64,000 bases of DNA from Pseudomonas sp. TMP9 (GCF_037943105.1 NZ_CP149803.1:2584001-2648000), one strand, 5' to 3'. Shown: positions 10,236-20,330, counted from the first letter of the stretch. Translations and numbers: made by a program. The notes: generated by a model from the letters alone, not told the origin.

Positions 10236-10260
10236 AAAAAGGGGGCCAGGCCCCCTTTTT
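10236..10260. terminator. Hairpin between rpsB and tsf (attenuator-like)
   Basis: A 25-nt near-perfect palindrome (AAAAAGGGGGCC-A-GGCCCCCTTTTT) lies in the rpsB-tsf gap. On the minus strand it forms a GC stem followed by a short T tract, the form of an intrinsic terminator. Because tsf follows and has no obvious separate promoter, it probably works as a partial terminator that lowers tsf relative to rpsB. Confidence 0.65.
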
Positions 10261-10291
10261 GCGAACTAAGCAAACGCTGTGCGCGTTTTAC

Positions 10292-11035
10292 TTAGCCTTC
10301 AGCAGCTTCTGCAGCCGGGGCTTGCTCGACGAATTCGTCGGTGCCGCCATTGGCATGGTTGCGAGCACGGATCACGGCATCAGCCATGGCACCCATGTAC
10401 AGCTGGATGGCGCGAATGGCGTCATCGTTGCCTGGGATGATGTAATCAACGCCATCCGGGCTGCTGTTGGTATCGACGATGCCGATAACCGGGATACCCA
10501 GCTTGTTGGCTTCGGTGATAGCGATGCGCTCATGGTCAACGTCGATCACGAACAGCGCGTCTGGCAGACCGCCCATGTCCTTGATACCACCCAGGCTGCG
10601 ATCTAATTTCTGCAGATCACGGGTGCGCATCAACGCTTCTTTCTTGGTCAGCTTGGTGAAAGTGCCGTCCTGGGACTGAACTTCCAGATCACGCAGACGC
10701 TTGATCGAGGCGCGGATGGTTTTGTAGTTGGTCAGCATACCGCCCAACCAGCGATGGTCGACGTACGGCGAGCCGCAACGTGCTGCTTCTTCAGCCACGA
10801 TCTTGCCAGCGGAACGCTTGGTGCCGACGAACAGGATCTTGTTTTTGCCCGAAGCCAGCTTTTCAACAAACGACAAAGCGTCGTTGAACATTGGCAGGGT
10901 TTTTTCAAGGTTGATAATGTGAATCTTGTTGCGCGCGCCGAAAATGTACTTACCCATTTTCGGGTTCCAGTAACGGGTCTGGTGACCGAAGTGCACACCG
11001 GCCTTCAGCATTTCACGCATAGTGACTTGGGACAT
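10292..11035 (-). CDS. rpsB: 30S ribosomal protein S2
   Basis: S2 binds late in 30S assembly near the head-body junction and recruits S1. The 247-residue protein begins [19 protein letters not shown] and shows the family signatures [19 protein letters not shown] and [15 protein letters not shown], with an acidic C-terminal tail rich in Glu and Ala. AAGGA lies 7 bp before the ATG at 11035. It is the first gene of the minus-strand cluster running down to lpxD and is divergent from map. Confidence 0.97.
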   Translation of the reverse strand: MSQVTMREMLKAGVHFGHQTRYWNPKMGKYIFGARNKIHIINLEKTLPMFNDALSFVEKLASGKNKILFVGTKRSAGKIVAEEAARCGSPYVDHRWLGGMLTNYKTIRASIKRLRDLEVQSQDGTFTKLTKKEALMRTRDLQKLDRSLGGIKDMGGLPDALFVIDVDHERIAITEANKLGIPVIGIVDTNSSPDGVDYIIPGNDDAIRAIQLYMGAMADAVIRARNHANGGTDEFVEQAPAAEAAEG

Positions 11036-11323
11036 TGTAGTTCCTTGATAAGTCGGGTTAGGCCTCCACGTATCCCGATCTCCAACCCTTCGATCTCGTC
11101 GAAAAGCACCCAGGAAACCGTGTCGATACGTGTGTGGGTTTATGCTTTCGGGCACGCAGCCCGTAAAGCGGCGCGTTTTATACCATAAAGCGGCGCCTCA
11201 CGCTACACACCAACCGCAACACGCGCCACGCACCCGGCTTGCAGGGCTTTCACGCGGCGCTTATGGCGAGCGGCATGTAGCTGTTAAGATGACGCCCTTT
11301 CTGTTCGCGCTCGAGAGCCGCAT
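11036..11323. promoter_or_regulatory. Divergent rpsB/map regulatory region
   Basis: This 288-bp gap holds no gene. For rpsB, the minus strand has TATAAA (11177-11182) followed by a GC-rich ACGCGCCGC stretch, the discriminator type often seen at growth-rate-controlled promoters; no good -35 is visible. It would give a leader of about 130 nt, and in E. coli the rpsB leader is the site of S2 autoregulation. Whether that RNA fold exists here I cannot show. The map ATG is preceded by GAGAG; its promoter is unclear. Confidence 0.4.
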
Positions 11324-12106
11324 ATGACCGTCACCATCAAAACACCCGATGAAATCGAGAAAATGCGCGTAGCCGGTCGCCTGGCTGCTGAGGTGCTGGA
11401 AATGATCGGCGAGCACGTCAAGGCCGGCGTCACCACCGAAACGCTTGACCGCATCTGCCACGATTACATTGTTGATGTGCAGCAGGCCATTCCTGCGCCG
11501 CTTAACTACAAAGGTTTCCCTAAGTCGATCTGCACCTCAGTCAACCATGTGGTCTGCCACGGCATCCCTAATGACAAGCCGCTGAAAGATGGCGATGTGA
11601 TCAACATAGACGTCACCGTGATCAAAGATGGTTACCACGGTGATACCAGCAAAATGTTTATGGTTGGCAAAGTGCCAGAATGGGCTGAGCGCTTGGCCAC
11701 GATCACTCAAGAGTGCATGTATAAAGGCATCGCACTGGTCAAGCCGGGGACCCGCTTGGGCGACATCGGTGAAGTGATCCAAAAACATGCTGAGAAAAAC
11801 GGCTTTTCGGTGGTCCGCGAATTCTGCGGCCACGGCATTGGCGCAGTGTTCCACGAAGAGCCACAAGTGCTGCACTACGGCCGCGCGGGAACGGGCATGG
11901 CGCTAGTCGAAGGTATGACCTTTACCATCGAGCCGATGATCAACCAAGGCCGCGCCGAGACTCGCACATTAGGCGACGGCTGGACCGCGATCACCAAGGA
12001 TCGCAAGCTTTCCGCCCAGTGGGAGCACACCATTCTGGTGACGGCCGATGGCTACGAAATTTTCACCCTGCGCAGTGATGACACCATCGCCCGCACATCG
12101 GCCTGA
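11324..12106 (+). CDS. map: Type I methionine aminopeptidase
   Basis: Map removes the initiator methionine from nascent proteins after deformylation. The 260-residue protein has the pita-bread fold signatures: HHxCH-type segments CTSVNHVVCHGIP, the metal-binding aspartates in INIDVTVIKDGYHGDTSKMF, EFCGHGIGAVFHEEP and TIEPMI, and the final QWEHTILVTADGYEI. It is divergent from rpsB, its usual neighbour, and is followed 44 bp later by glnD. Confidence 0.97.
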   Translation: MTVTIKTPDEIEKMRVAGRLAAEVLEMIGEHVKAGVTTETLDRICHDYIVDVQQAIPAPLNYKGFPKSICTSVNHVVCHGIPNDKPLKDGDVINIDVTVIKDGYHGDTSKMFMVGKVPEWAERLATITQECMYKGIALVKPGTRLGDIGEVIQKHAEKNGFSVVREFCGHGIGAVFHEEPQVLHYGRAGTGMALVEGMTFTIEPMINQGRAETRTLGDGWTAITKDRKLSAQWEHTILVTADGYEIFTLRSDDTIARTSA

Positions 12107-12150
12107 GACCTTGCTCAACGCCTGCTAGACAAGAATGAAGGAAGACCACC

Positions 12151-14853
12151 ATGCCGCAGGTAGACCCCGAGTTATTTGACCGCGGCCAGTTCCAAGCAGA
12201 GTTGGCCCTCAAAGCCAGCCCGATTCCCGCATTTAAAAAAGCCATCCGTCATGCCCGTGAGGTGCTAGACGGCCGCTTTAAGAGTGGTCGCGACGTGCGC
12301 CGCCTAGTTGAAGACCGCGCCTGGTTTGTCGATCAGATCTTGCGCGAGGCGTGGGATCGCCTGCCCTGGAGTGAGGACGCAGACATCGCCCTGCTGGCGG
12401 TTGGTGGTTATGGCCGCGGCGAGCTGCACCCCTTCTCTGACATCGACCTGCTGATCCTGCTTGATAACGCTGACCACGAAACCTTCCGCGAGCCCATTGA
12501 GCGCTTTCTTACCCTGCTCTGGGATATCGGCCTTGAGGTCGGGCAAAGCGTACGCAGCGTGGATGAATGCGTCAGTGAGGCCCGCGCCGATCTGACTGTC
12601 ATCACCAACCTAATGGAAAGCCGCACCATCGCTGGCCCCGAGTGCCTACGCCAGCGCATGCAGACCGTCACCAGCAGCGCATGCATGTGGCCGAGCACAG
12701 ACTTCTTTCTGGCTAAACACAAAGAGCAGCGCGCCCGCCACAGCAAATATAACAACACCGAATATAACCTGGAGCCCAACGTTAAAGGCTCGCCGGGCGG
12801 CCTGCGGGACATTCAAACCATTCTCTGGGTGGCACGCCGGCATTTTGGCACCCTCAACTTACACGCCATGGTCGGCCAAGGCTTTTTGCTGGAAAGTGAA
12901 TATGCCCTGCTCGCGTCCAGCCAAGAATTTCTCTGGAAGGTGCGCTACGCCCTGCACATGCTCGCGGGCCGCGCCGAAGACCGGCTGCTGTTCGACCATC
13001 AGGGCAGGGTCGCCGCCCTGCTGGGCTTTGAAGACATCGACAAAAAGCGCGCTATTGAGCGCTTTATGCAGAAGTATTACCGCGTGGTGATGGCCATTGC
13101 TGAGCTCAGCGACTTGATCGTTCAGCACTTTGAAGAGCAAATCCTGCGCGCCGGTGAAATCGGCGAAGCCACGGTGCTCAACAGCCGCTTCCAGGTCCGC
13201 GATGGCTACATCGAAGTGACTCACCCCAAGGTGTTTAAGCGCACGCCATTCGCCATCATGGAAGTCTTCGTGCTGATGGCCCAGCACCCAGAGATCAACG
13301 GCGTGTGCGCCAATAGCATTCGCTTGCTGCGCGAACATCGCCACCTTATCGATGATGATTTTCGCCGTGACATCCGCAACACCAGCCTGTTTATTGAGCT
13401 GTTCAAGTGCAAAGAAGGCATCCACCGCAACCTGCGGCGGATGAACCGTTACGGCATTCTGGGCCTGTACCTGCCTGAGTTCGGCTTAATTGTCGGGCAA
13501 ATGCAGCACGACCTGTTCCACATCTATACCGTCGATGCGCACACCCTGAACGTCATCAAATACCTGCGCAAGCTGAGCAAACCTGGGGTGGCGGAAAAAT
13601 TCCCACTGGCCAGTGAACTGATCGAGAAACTGCCAAAACCCGAGCTGATCTACCTCGCCGGCATCTATCACGACATTGGCAAAGGCCGCGGCGGCGACCA
13701 CTCCGAACTCGGCGCGGTGGATGCTGCCGCTTTCTGCGTGCGTCATCAATTGCCCAGCTGGGATTCCAAGCTGATTGCCTGGCTGGTGCAGAGTCATCTG
13801 ATGATGTCGACCACCGCGCAGCGCAAAGACCTCTCCGACCCTCAGGTCATCTCCGACTTTGCCCATTTGGTCGGCGATCAGACGCGCCTGGATTACCTCT
13901 ATGTGCTCACCGTGGCCGACATCAATGCCACTAACCCCAGCTTGTGGAACTCTTGGCGGGCAACCTTACTGCGTCAGCTCTACACCGAGACCAAGCGCGC
14001 GCTGAACCGCGGGCTGGAAAACCCGTTGGACCGTGAAGAGCAAATTCGCCTGACCCAAAGCACAGCGCTGGACATATTGGTGCGCGGCGGCACCGATGCC
14101 GATGTCGCTGAGCAACTGTGGGCGCAGCTGGGTGATGATTACTTCCTCCGTCATTCGGCTGAAGATGTAGCCTGGCATACCTTGGCGATTATCCGTCACC
14201 CTAACGATGGCAGCCCCTTGGTGCTGATCAAGGAAACCACTCAGCGCGAATTTGAGGGCGGCACACAGATTTTCATTTACGCCGAAGACCAGCACGACTT
14301 CTTCGCGGTAACGGTGGCGGCCATGGCCCAGCTCAACCTGAACATCCATGACGCGCGGATTCTCACCTCCACCAGCCAATTCACCCTCGACACCTACATC
14401 GTGCTTGAGAGTGAGGGCGGCTCGATTGGCGACAACCCGGCGCGCATTGAAGAAATTCGCCAGGGCCTGATTGATGTCTTGCAGCACCCTGACGACTACC
14501 CCAGCATTATTCAACGCCGGGTGCCGCGCCAACTCAAACACTTTGCCTTTGCCCCGCAGGTGACTATCCACAATGACGCCAACCGTCCGGTAACCGTTTT
14601 GGAAGTCATTGCCCCCGACCGCCCCGGTCTGCTGGCACGTATAGGACGAATCTTCCTGGAGTTCGATCTGTCCTTGCAGAATGCCAAGATCGCCACCTTG
14701 GGCGAACGGGTGGAAGACGTATTCTTCGTCACGGATGCACACAATCAGCCGCTGTCTGATCCGCAGCTGTGCACACGCCTGCAGGCCACCATGATCGCGC
14801 AGCTATCTGACGCCAAAGAGCCGCAGGGCGAGCCGCACCCAATCACCTTCTGA
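12151..14853 (+). CDS. glnD: Bifunctional uridylyltransferase/uridylyl-removing enzyme GlnD
   Basis: GlnD senses glutamine and adds or removes UMP on PII proteins, controlling glutamine synthetase activity and the NtrBC response. The 900-residue protein has the nucleotidyltransferase motif [17 protein letters not shown] (residues 85-101, catalytic D97 and D99), an HD hydrolase domain with [16 protein letters not shown] near residue 510, and two C-terminal ACT domains (around 705-785 and 813-885, the second with [12 protein letters not shown]). Start ATG 12151 has AAGGA upstream. The length is standard. Confidence 0.97.
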   Translation: MPQVDPELFDRGQFQAELALKASPIPAFKKAIRHAREVLDGRFKSGRDVRRLVEDRAWFVDQILREAWDRLPWSEDADIALLAVGGYGRGELHPFSDIDLLILLDNADHETFREPIERFLTLLWDIGLEVGQSVRSVDECVSEARADLTVITNLMESRTIAGPECLRQRMQTVTSSACMWPSTDFFLAKHKEQRARHSKYNNTEYNLEPNVKGSPGGLRDIQTILWVARRHFGTLNLHAMVGQGFLLESEYALLASSQEFLWKVRYALHMLAGRAEDRLLFDHQGRVAALLGFEDIDKKRAIERFMQKYYRVVMAIAELSDLIVQHFEEQILRAGEIGEATVLNSRFQVRDGYIEVTHPKVFKRTPFAIMEVFVLMAQHPEINGVCANSIRLLREHRHLIDDDFRRDIRNTSLFIELFKCKEGIHRNLRRMNRYGILGLYLPEFGLIVGQMQHDLFHIYTVDAHTLNVIKYLRKLSKPGVAEKFPLASELIEKLPKPELIYLAGIYHDIGKGRGGDHSELGAVDAAAFCVRHQLPSWDSKLIAWLVQSHLMMSTTAQRKDLSDPQVISDFAHLVGDQTRLDYLYVLTVADINATNPSLWNSWRATLLRQLYTETKRALNRGLENPLDREEQIRLTQSTALDILVRGGTDADVAEQLWAQLGDDYFLRHSAEDVAWHTLAIIRHPNDGSPLVLIKETTQREFEGGTQIFIYAEDQHDFFAVTVAAMAQLNLNIHDARILTSTSQFTLDTYIVLESEGGSIGDNPARIEEIRQGLIDVLQHPDDYPSIIQRRVPRQLKHFAFAPQVTIHNDANRPVTVLEVIAPDRPGLLARIGRIFLEFDLSLQNAKIATLGERVEDVFFVTDAHNQPLSDPQLCTRLQATMIAQLSDAKEPQGEPHPITF

Positions 14854-14923
14854 ACCACTTGCCACTCCCCTTGAGCCGCCTGACTGTTGAACGGCAGGCG
14901 CTGGATGACCTCAGGAACGAACA

Positions 14924-16141
14924 ATGAACGACGCGCTAAACCAGCTGCAGCCCTACCCCTTTGAAAAGCTCCGTGCCTTGCTTAGCGGTGTTCAAATAAC
15001 AACTGATAAAGCCCCGATAGCGCTGTCGATTGGTGAGCCCAAGCACCGCTCGCCAGACTTTGTCGCCGCGGCCCTCAGTGCCAACCTCGACCAGCTCGCG
15101 GTTTACCCGACCACCTTGGGTATCCCGGCGCTACGCGAAACGATTGCGGCTTGGTGCAGCAGACGCTTTGGCCTGCCGGTGGGTGTGTTCGACCCGGCGC
15201 GCCATGTGCTGCCCGTCAATGGCACTCGCGAAGCGTTATTTGCGTTTACCCAAGCGGTGGTTAAGCGCGACGTAGCGCCGCCAAAGGGGCCAGGGTTGGT
15301 GGTCAGCCCCAACCCGTTTTACCAAATCTATGAGGGCGCCGCGCTTCTCGCCGGTGCGCAGCCACACTATTTACCGTGCCTGGAAGCGCATGGTTTTAAC
15401 CCCGATTTCGACGCCGTCAGTGACGACATTTGGCAGCGCTGCCAGATCCTTTTTCTCTGCTCACCCGGCAACCCGACGGGCGCGCTAATCCCAGTCGACA
15501 CGCTGAAGAAGCTGATCGCCTTGGCGGATAAATTCGACTTCGTGATTGCCGCCGACGAGTGCTACAGCGAGCTGTATTTTGACGAAGCAAACCCACCCGC
15601 TGGCTTACTGACGGCCTGCGGCGAGCTGGGCCGGCACGATTTCAAGCGCTGCGTGGTCTTCCACAGCCTGTCCAAACGCTCCAACCTACCGGGCCTGCGC
15701 TCAGGCTTTGTTGCCGGCGACGCTGAGATCTTGCAAGCATTTCTGCTGTATCGGACCTACCACGGCTGCGCCATGCCGGTGCAAACCCAGCTGGCCAGTG
15801 TGGCCGCCTGGGGCGATGAAGTTCATGTCAAAGCTAACCGCGACCTGTACCGCGAGAAATTCGACGCGGTACTGGCGATTTTGCATGACGTGCTGGATGT
15901 GCAGCACCCGGACGGTGGCTTTTACCTGTGGGCCAAAACGCCGATAGACGATGAAACATTTACCCGCGAGCTGTTTGCCCACGAGCATGTCACCGTAGTG
16001 CCCGGTTCTTATTTGTCGCGTCACGTCGATGGGCATAATCCGGGAGCTAATCGCATTCGTTTAGCCTTGGTTGCTCCACTGGCTGAATGCGTAGCAGCGG
16101 CTGAGCGCATCCGTGACTTTGTCAAAGGCCTGCCGGTATGA
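14924..16141 (+). CDS. dapC: Succinyldiaminopimelate aminotransferase
   Basis: DapC transfers an amino group from glutamate to N-succinyl-2-amino-6-oxopimelate in lysine and diaminopimelate synthesis. The 405-residue protein is a fold-type I PLP aminotransferase: LPVNGTREALFAF, NPTGALIP, DECYSELYF, and the lysine segment VFHSLSKRSNLPGLRSGFV that forms the Schiff base. A GGAACGA stretch precedes the ATG. The gene overlaps the next one by 4 bp (ATGA) and lies two genes before dapD, which acts one step earlier in the same pathway, so the specific dapC call is well supported by context. Confidence 0.93.
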   Translation: MNDALNQLQPYPFEKLRALLSGVQITTDKAPIALSIGEPKHRSPDFVAAALSANLDQLAVYPTTLGIPALRETIAAWCSRRFGLPVGVFDPARHVLPVNGTREALFAFTQAVVKRDVAPPKGPGLVVSPNPFYQIYEGAALLAGAQPHYLPCLEAHGFNPDFDAVSDDIWQRCQILFLCSPGNPTGALIPVDTLKKLIALADKFDFVIAADECYSELYFDEANPPAGLLTACGELGRHDFKRCVVFHSLSKRSNLPGLRSGFVAGDAEILQAFLLYRTYHGCAMPVQTQLASVAAWGDEVHVKANRDLYREKFDAVLAILHDVLDVQHPDGGFYLWAKTPIDDETFTRELFAHEHVTVVPGSYLSRHVDGHNPGANRIRLALVAPLAECVAAAERIRDFVKGLPV

Positions 16142-16485
16142 ACAAAACCCTTTACGGCATTAAAGCCTGCGACACCATGAAAAAAGCCCGTACTTGGCTC
16201 GATGAGCACGGGGTAAGCTATAGCTTCCATGATTACAAAATTGGCGGCATTGAACGCAGCCACTTGGAAAAGTGGTGCAACGAGCATGGCTGGGAAACCC
16301 TCCTGAACCGTGCAGGCACTACTTTTCGCAAGCTGGACGAGGCGCAGAAAAGCGACCTCGACCAGCCTAAGGCGATCGAACTGATGCTCGCCCAACCGTC
16401 GATGATCAAACGCCCCGTGCTCGATCTCGGCAACAAAACCTTGGTCGGCTTTAACGCTGACCGCTATGCCGCTGAGCTGGTTTAA
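16138..16485 (+). CDS. ArsC/Spx family protein (YffB-like)
   Basis: A 115-residue thioredoxin-fold protein of the ArsC/Spx family, starting MNKTLYGIKACDTMKKAR. It keeps a single N-terminal cysteine (residue 10) followed by D-T-x-K-K-A, and an LxR-type segment in KRPVLDLGNKTLVGF, the pattern of YffB-like proteins rather than of true arsenate reductases. The E. coli counterpart is thought to be a glutathione-dependent thiol protein of uncertain role. It overlaps dapC by 4 bp and precedes dapD by 39 bp, so it is co-transcribed with lysine synthesis genes; why is unknown. Confidence 0.88.
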   Translation: MNKTLYGIKACDTMKKARTWLDEHGVSYSFHDYKIGGIERSHLEKWCNEHGWETLLNRAGTTFRKLDEAQKSDLDQPKAIELMLAQPSMIKRPVLDLGNKTLVGFNADRYAAELV

Positions 16486-16524
16486 ACCACTCGGCCTAGA
16501 CGAATTTGCGGTAAGGAAAACACC

Positions 16525-17559
16525 ATGAGCACAACCCTCTTTAGCCTGGCCTTCGGCGTTGGCACCCAGAACCGCCAAGGCACGTGGCTGGAAGTCTTCT
16601 ACGCCCAGCCGCTGCTAAAGCCAACCACCGAACTGGTCACCAGCGTAGTGGGTATTGTCGGCTATCAGGGTGGCAACCAAGCCATTGCCATCAGCAACAG
16701 CCAAGCCGGCGACCTGGCCGAAGTACTGAAAAATGTAGATGCCGTGCAGTCCGCTCTGCTGACGCGTTTAGCCGAAAGTCAGAAGCCGCTGGTGGTCACT
16801 CTGCTTGCAGAAGACACGGCGCTGGCCAGCACGCCTGAGGCTTATCTCAAGCTGCACTTGCTGTCGCACCGGCTGGTTAAGCCGCATGGCCTTAACCTCA
16901 CCGGGATCTTCCCCTTGTTGCCAAACGTGGCCTGGACCAGCCAGGGCGCGATTGATCTGGCTGAACTGGCCGAGCGCCAGCTGGAAGCGCGCCTTAAAGG
17001 CGATCTGCTGGAAGTGTTCTCGGTGGACAAATTCCCGAAAATGACTGACTACGTGGTGCCCACCGGTGTACGTATTGCTGATAGCGCGCGTATTCGCCTG
17101 GGTGCTTATGTAGGCGAAGGCACCACCGTGATGCATGAAGGCTTCGTCAATTTTAACGCGGGTACGGCCGGCCCCGGCATGATCGAAGGCCGCGTGTCGG
17201 CGGGTGTATTCGTTGGCAAAGGGTCGGATCTGGGCGGCGGTTGCTCGACCATGGGCACCTTGTCCGGCGGCGGCAATATCGTCATCTCCGTTGGCGAAGG
17301 CTGCCTGATCGGTGCCAACGCCGGTATCGGCATTCCACTAGGTGACCGCAACACGGTGGAATCCGGTTTGTACATCACTGCCGGCACCAAGGTGGCGCTG
17401 TTGGATGCGGATAATAAGCTGGTCAAGGTGCTCAAAGCCCGCGAACTGGCTGGCCAGCCAGACTTGCTGTTCCGTCGCAACTCGCAAAGCGGCGCCGTGG
17501 AATGTAAAACCCACAAATCGGCGATTGAGCTGAACGAAGCCCTGCACGCGCACAACTAA
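16525..17559 (+). CDS. dapD: Tetrahydrodipicolinate N-succinyltransferase
   Basis: DapD succinylates tetrahydrodipicolinate using succinyl-CoA in the lysine/diaminopimelate pathway. The 344-residue protein is the longer Pseudomonas/actinobacterial type, with an N-terminal alpha/beta region and then a left-handed beta-helix (about residues 180-290) rich in G-x-x-x-x-x turns, including MHEGFVNFNAGT, GSDLGGGCSTMGTLSGGG and IGANAGIGIPLGDR. AAGGAAAACACC precedes the ATG. It ends the map-side cluster and is followed by a strong hairpin terminator. Confidence 0.95.
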   Translation: MSTTLFSLAFGVGTQNRQGTWLEVFYAQPLLKPTTELVTSVVGIVGYQGGNQAIAISNSQAGDLAEVLKNVDAVQSALLTRLAESQKPLVVTLLAEDTALASTPEAYLKLHLLSHRLVKPHGLNLTGIFPLLPNVAWTSQGAIDLAELAERQLEARLKGDLLEVFSVDKFPKMTDYVVPTGVRIADSARIRLGAYVGEGTTVMHEGFVNFNAGTAGPGMIEGRVSAGVFVGKGSDLGGGCSTMGTLSGGGNIVISVGEGCLIGANAGIGIPLGDRNTVESGLYITAGTKVALLDADNKLVKVLKARELAGQPDLLFRRNSQSGAVECKTHKSAIELNEALHAHN

Positions 17560-17576
17560 GCGCAGCGCAGTCACCC

Positions 17577-17600
17577 CAGGCCGGGCTAATGCCCGGCCTG
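17577..17600 (+). terminator. Intrinsic terminator after dapD
   Basis: A perfect 10-bp stem CAGGCCGGGC / GCCCGGCCTG with a TAAT loop, followed by TCTATTTAT. It lies 18 bp after the dapD stop and separates the lysine genes from csdA. Confidence 0.75.
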
Positions 17601-17629
17601 TCTATTTATACTCAGCAGACAGTTCCTGG

Positions 17630-18847
17630 ATGCCGAAGCCAATGTCACTACTTTCCCCTTGGCGCACTGACTTTCCCGGCATTTTGGCCCTCGAAGCCCA
17701 AGGCCAGACTTACCTCGACAGCGCCGCCACTGCACAAAAGCCTCAGACCATGCTCGACGCCCTGCTCGGTTATTACACCGGTGGCGCCGCTAATGTGCAT
17801 CGCGCGCAGCACCTGCCCGGCGAGCGTGCCACCCACGCCTTCGAGGCCACCCGTGAGAAAGCTGCACGCTGGCTGAACGCAGACAATGCCCAGCAATTGA
17901 TCTTTACCCGCAGCGCCACTGAAGCGTTTAACTTACTGGCTTACGGCTTGGAGCAGACCTTTCAAGCTGGCGATGAGATCGTCATCAGCGCCTTGGAACA
18001 CCACGCCAACCTATTGCCCTGGCAACAACTGGCGCGGCGCCGTCAGCTCAAACTCCGGGTACTGCCGCTGAATAATGATGGGCTGATCGATCTTGCCCAT
18101 GCCGCGCAGTTGATCGGCCCGCGCACGCGTTTATTGGCTGTCAGCCAGTTGTCTAATGTCCTCGGTGGCTGGCAACCGCTTGAGCCATTGCTGGCGTTGG
18201 CACAGGCGCAAGGTGCGCTGACTGTTGTCGATGGCACCCAAGGCGCCGTGCATGGCCGCCACGATATGCAGGCGCTGGGCTGCGACTTTTATATCTGCTC
18301 CAGCCATAAGCTCTACGGCCCAGACGGTGTCGGCCTGCTCTATGGTCGCCCCCAGGCGCTGGAGCAGTTGGCGCACTGGCAGTTCGGTGGCGAGATGCTG
18401 CTGTACACCGATTACACACACGCCACCTTTCGCACCGCGCCATTAGGCTTTGAGGCAGGCACGCCGCCGATTGCCTCAGTAATCGCCCTAGGTGCCAGTT
18501 TGGATTATCTGAACAACCTCGATCCCAGCGCCGTTAGCAGCCATGAAGCGGCCCTGCATACCGCGCTGGTGCTCGGCTTACAGCAGCGCCGAGGCCTACG
18601 CGTGCTCGGTACGCCCGAGGTCGCACTGGCCAGTTTTGTGGTCGAGGCGGTGCACCCTGCCGATATAGCCCATTTACTGACCGAGCAGGGTATTGCCGTG
18701 CGCGCCGGCCATCACTGCGCCATGCCCTTGCTGCAAGGGCTTGGGCTGAGTGGCGCCATTCGGGTGTCCCTCGGGCTGTACAACGATGCCAGCGACTTGC
18801 AGCGTTTTTTCAACGCCCTCGATCAAGCCTTGGAGCTACTGCAGTGA
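17630..18847 (+). CDS. csdA: Cysteine desulfurase (CsdA/SufS class)
   Basis: A group II cysteine desulfurase that takes sulfur from cysteine as an enzyme persulfide. The 405-residue protein has the PLP lysine K227 in ICSSHKLYGPDG and the catalytic cysteine C363 in AGHHCAMPLL, which sits in the short loop typical of SufS/CsdA. The start is uncertain: ATG 17630 gives MPKPMSLLSPWR, and ATG 17642 four codons later is also possible; neither has a strong Shine-Dalgarno. Overlap with csdE by 4 bp and the nearby tcdA support the Csd assignment rather than Suf or Isc. Confidence 0.92.
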   Translation: MPKPMSLLSPWRTDFPGILALEAQGQTYLDSAATAQKPQTMLDALLGYYTGGAANVHRAQHLPGERATHAFEATREKAARWLNADNAQQLIFTRSATEAFNLLAYGLEQTFQAGDEIVISALEHHANLLPWQQLARRRQLKLRVLPLNNDGLIDLAHAAQLIGPRTRLLAVSQLSNVLGGWQPLEPLLALAQAQGALTVVDGTQGAVHGRHDMQALGCDFYICSSHKLYGPDGVGLLYGRPQALEQLAHWQFGGEMLLYTDYTHATFRTAPLGFEAGTPPIASVIALGASLDYLNNLDPSAVSSHEAALHTALVLGLQQRRGLRVLGTPEVALASFVVEAVHPADIAHLLTEQGIAVRAGHHCAMPLLQGLGLSGAIRVSLGLYNDASDLQRFFNALDQALELLQ

Positions 18848-19257
18848 GCCTCCCCGCCGCCGCTGAAACTGTGCAGCAGGCTTTTGCTGGGTGCCCAGGC
18901 TGGGAGCAGCGCGCGCGCTTGCTGATACAGTGGGGTGATCAACTTGCCCCACTCAGCGAGGCCGAACGCTGCGAAGCTAATCGCGTGAACGGCTGTGAAA
19001 GCTCCGTCTGGTTATTGGCGGAGGGCAAGGGTGACCGTTGGCAGTTTCGCGCCAGCAGTGATGCGCGGCTCTTGCGAGGCTTGCTCGCCGTGCTGCTGGC
19101 TCGGGTTAACGGCATACACCAGCGCGAACTGGCGCAGCTGGATGTAACCGACTGGTTCGGCCAACTTGGCCTGGCCCGCCATCTGTCACCCTCACGCAGT
19201 AACGGCCTGCAGGCTGTGCTGATCCGCATGCAACAGCTGCTACAAGCGTCTGAATAG
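18844..19257 (+). CDS. csdE: SufE-family sulfur acceptor CsdE
   Basis: A 137-residue SufE-fold protein that accepts persulfide sulfur from the desulfurase encoded just upstream. The acceptor cysteine is C51 in RVNGCESSVWL, matching the conserved V-x-G-C motif of the family. Translation starts at a GTG overlapping the csdA stop (GTGA), which suggests coupled synthesis of the two partners. The region around GLLAVLLARVNG and the C-terminal LSPSRSNGLQAVL also fit SufE. Confidence 0.92.
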   Translation: MSLPAAAETVQQAFAGCPGWEQRARLLIQWGDQLAPLSEAERCEANRVNGCESSVWLLAEGKGDRWQFRASSDARLLRGLLAVLLARVNGIHQRELAQLDVTDWFGQLGLARHLSPSRSNGLQAVLIRMQQLLQASE

Positions 19258-19268
19258 CGGTGCGAGCT

Positions 19269-20078
19269 CTAAGCGACGGGCTTTCGCTCGGCTGGTCGCC
19301 GCGTGCCGGCCACTAATTTATCCACGATGCGCGCGGCCGCGACCATGCCAAAGGTCGCGGTCACCATCATCACCGCGCCAAAACCACCGGCGCAGTCAAG
19401 CTTGACCCCTTCACCCACAAACCCTTTGTCGTGGCATATCGTGCCATCCGGCTTGGGGTAGCGCAGTTGCTCGCTGGAGTAGACGCAGGGCACGCTGTAA
19501 TTGCGCCCTAATGTGCGCGAAAAGCCATAGTCGCGGCGCAGGGTGGAGCGCACCTTGGCTGCCAGCGGGTCGTTCCAGGTTTTATTCAAATCGCCGACTT
19601 GAATCTGCATGGGGTCGATCTGCCCGCCGGCACCGCCCGTGGTAATGACCTGAATTTTGCGTCGTTTGCACCATGCAATCAGTGCGGCCTTGGCGTTGAC
19701 GCTGTCGATGCAGTCGATCACCGCATCCAGCTGCTCGGTGATGTACTCGGCCATGGTCTCGCGGGTGACGAAATCTGCCACGGCATGCACCACACAGGCT
19801 GGATTAATCCCGCGAATGCGCGTCGCCATTACCTCAACCTTCGGTTGGCCAACCGTGCTGGCGAGCGCGTGCAGCTGCCGGTTGCTGTTGCTCACGCACA
19901 CATCATCCAGGTCAAACAGGGAAATTTCACCCACCCCGGAGCGCGCCAGCGCTTCCGCCGCCCACGAGCCCACGCCGCCAATGCCGACCACTGCCACATG
20001 CGCAGCCGCCAGCCGTTCGGCCCCTTGCTGGCCATATAAACGGGCAATTCCGGCAAAGCGTTGTTCATCAACAGGCAT
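19269..20078 (-). CDS. tcdA: tRNA threonylcarbamoyladenosine dehydratase TcdA (CsdL)
   Basis: TcdA is an E1-like ATP-dependent enzyme that cyclises t6A37 of tRNAs to ct6A, and it receives help from CsdA-CsdE in E. coli. The 269-residue protein has the nucleotide motif GIGGVG at residues 32-37, the adjacent FDLDDVCVSNSNRQ segment, DCIDSVNAKAAL, and CVYSSEQ. It is convergent with csdE, 11 bp apart, so the functional set is together though on opposite strands. A -10 TATAAT lies upstream on the minus strand. Confidence 0.95.
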   Translation of the reverse strand: MPVDEQRFAGIARLYGQQGAERLAAAHVAVVGIGGVGSWAAEALARSGVGEISLFDLDDVCVSNSNRQLHALASTVGQPKVEVMATRIRGINPACVVHAVADFVTRETMAEYITEQLDAVIDCIDSVNAKAALIAWCKRRKIQVITTGGAGGQIDPMQIQVGDLNKTWNDPLAAKVRSTLRRDYGFSRTLGRNYSVPCVYSSEQLRYPKPDGTICHDKGFVGEGVKLDCAGGFGAVMMVTATFGMVAAARIVDKLVAGTRRPAERKPVA

Positions 20079-20109
20079 TCTTATTCCTCACACGCCCCAA
20101 GCGGGCGGC

Positions 20110-20138
20110 ATTATAGGTAGCCTGGCGCTTGCGCCCAA
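20110..20138 (-). promoter_or_regulatory. Probable tcdA promoter
   Basis: On the minus strand, TTGGGC (20138-20133) and a perfect TATAAT (20115-20110) are separated by 17 bp, with the start codon 31 bp further on. An imperfect inverted repeat (GGCGCTTG ... CAAGCGCT, 20123-20142) overlaps the spacer and -35 and could be a protein site. Confidence 0.5.
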
Positions 20139-20330
20139 GCGCTGAGTTGACTGAGACTGCGCTGCGCCGACAAGACGCAGCAGCGCATGGCCGCTTGAGG
20201 AACCTTCGAAGCTAGCTACCGTCACATCCTCAGGCCCACAGGCCGAGCTATACAGCCCAATGGCGGCGGCGTAGCATGCGCCACCCGACGCCCGTCACTC
20301 TTCATTGCCCCTTCGCTGGACCTGCACACT

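Noticed and set aside
13966..14742. 258-codon frame opposite glnD
   Set aside because: It is a shadow of the ACT-domain region of glnD and shows no signal, motif or ribosome site.
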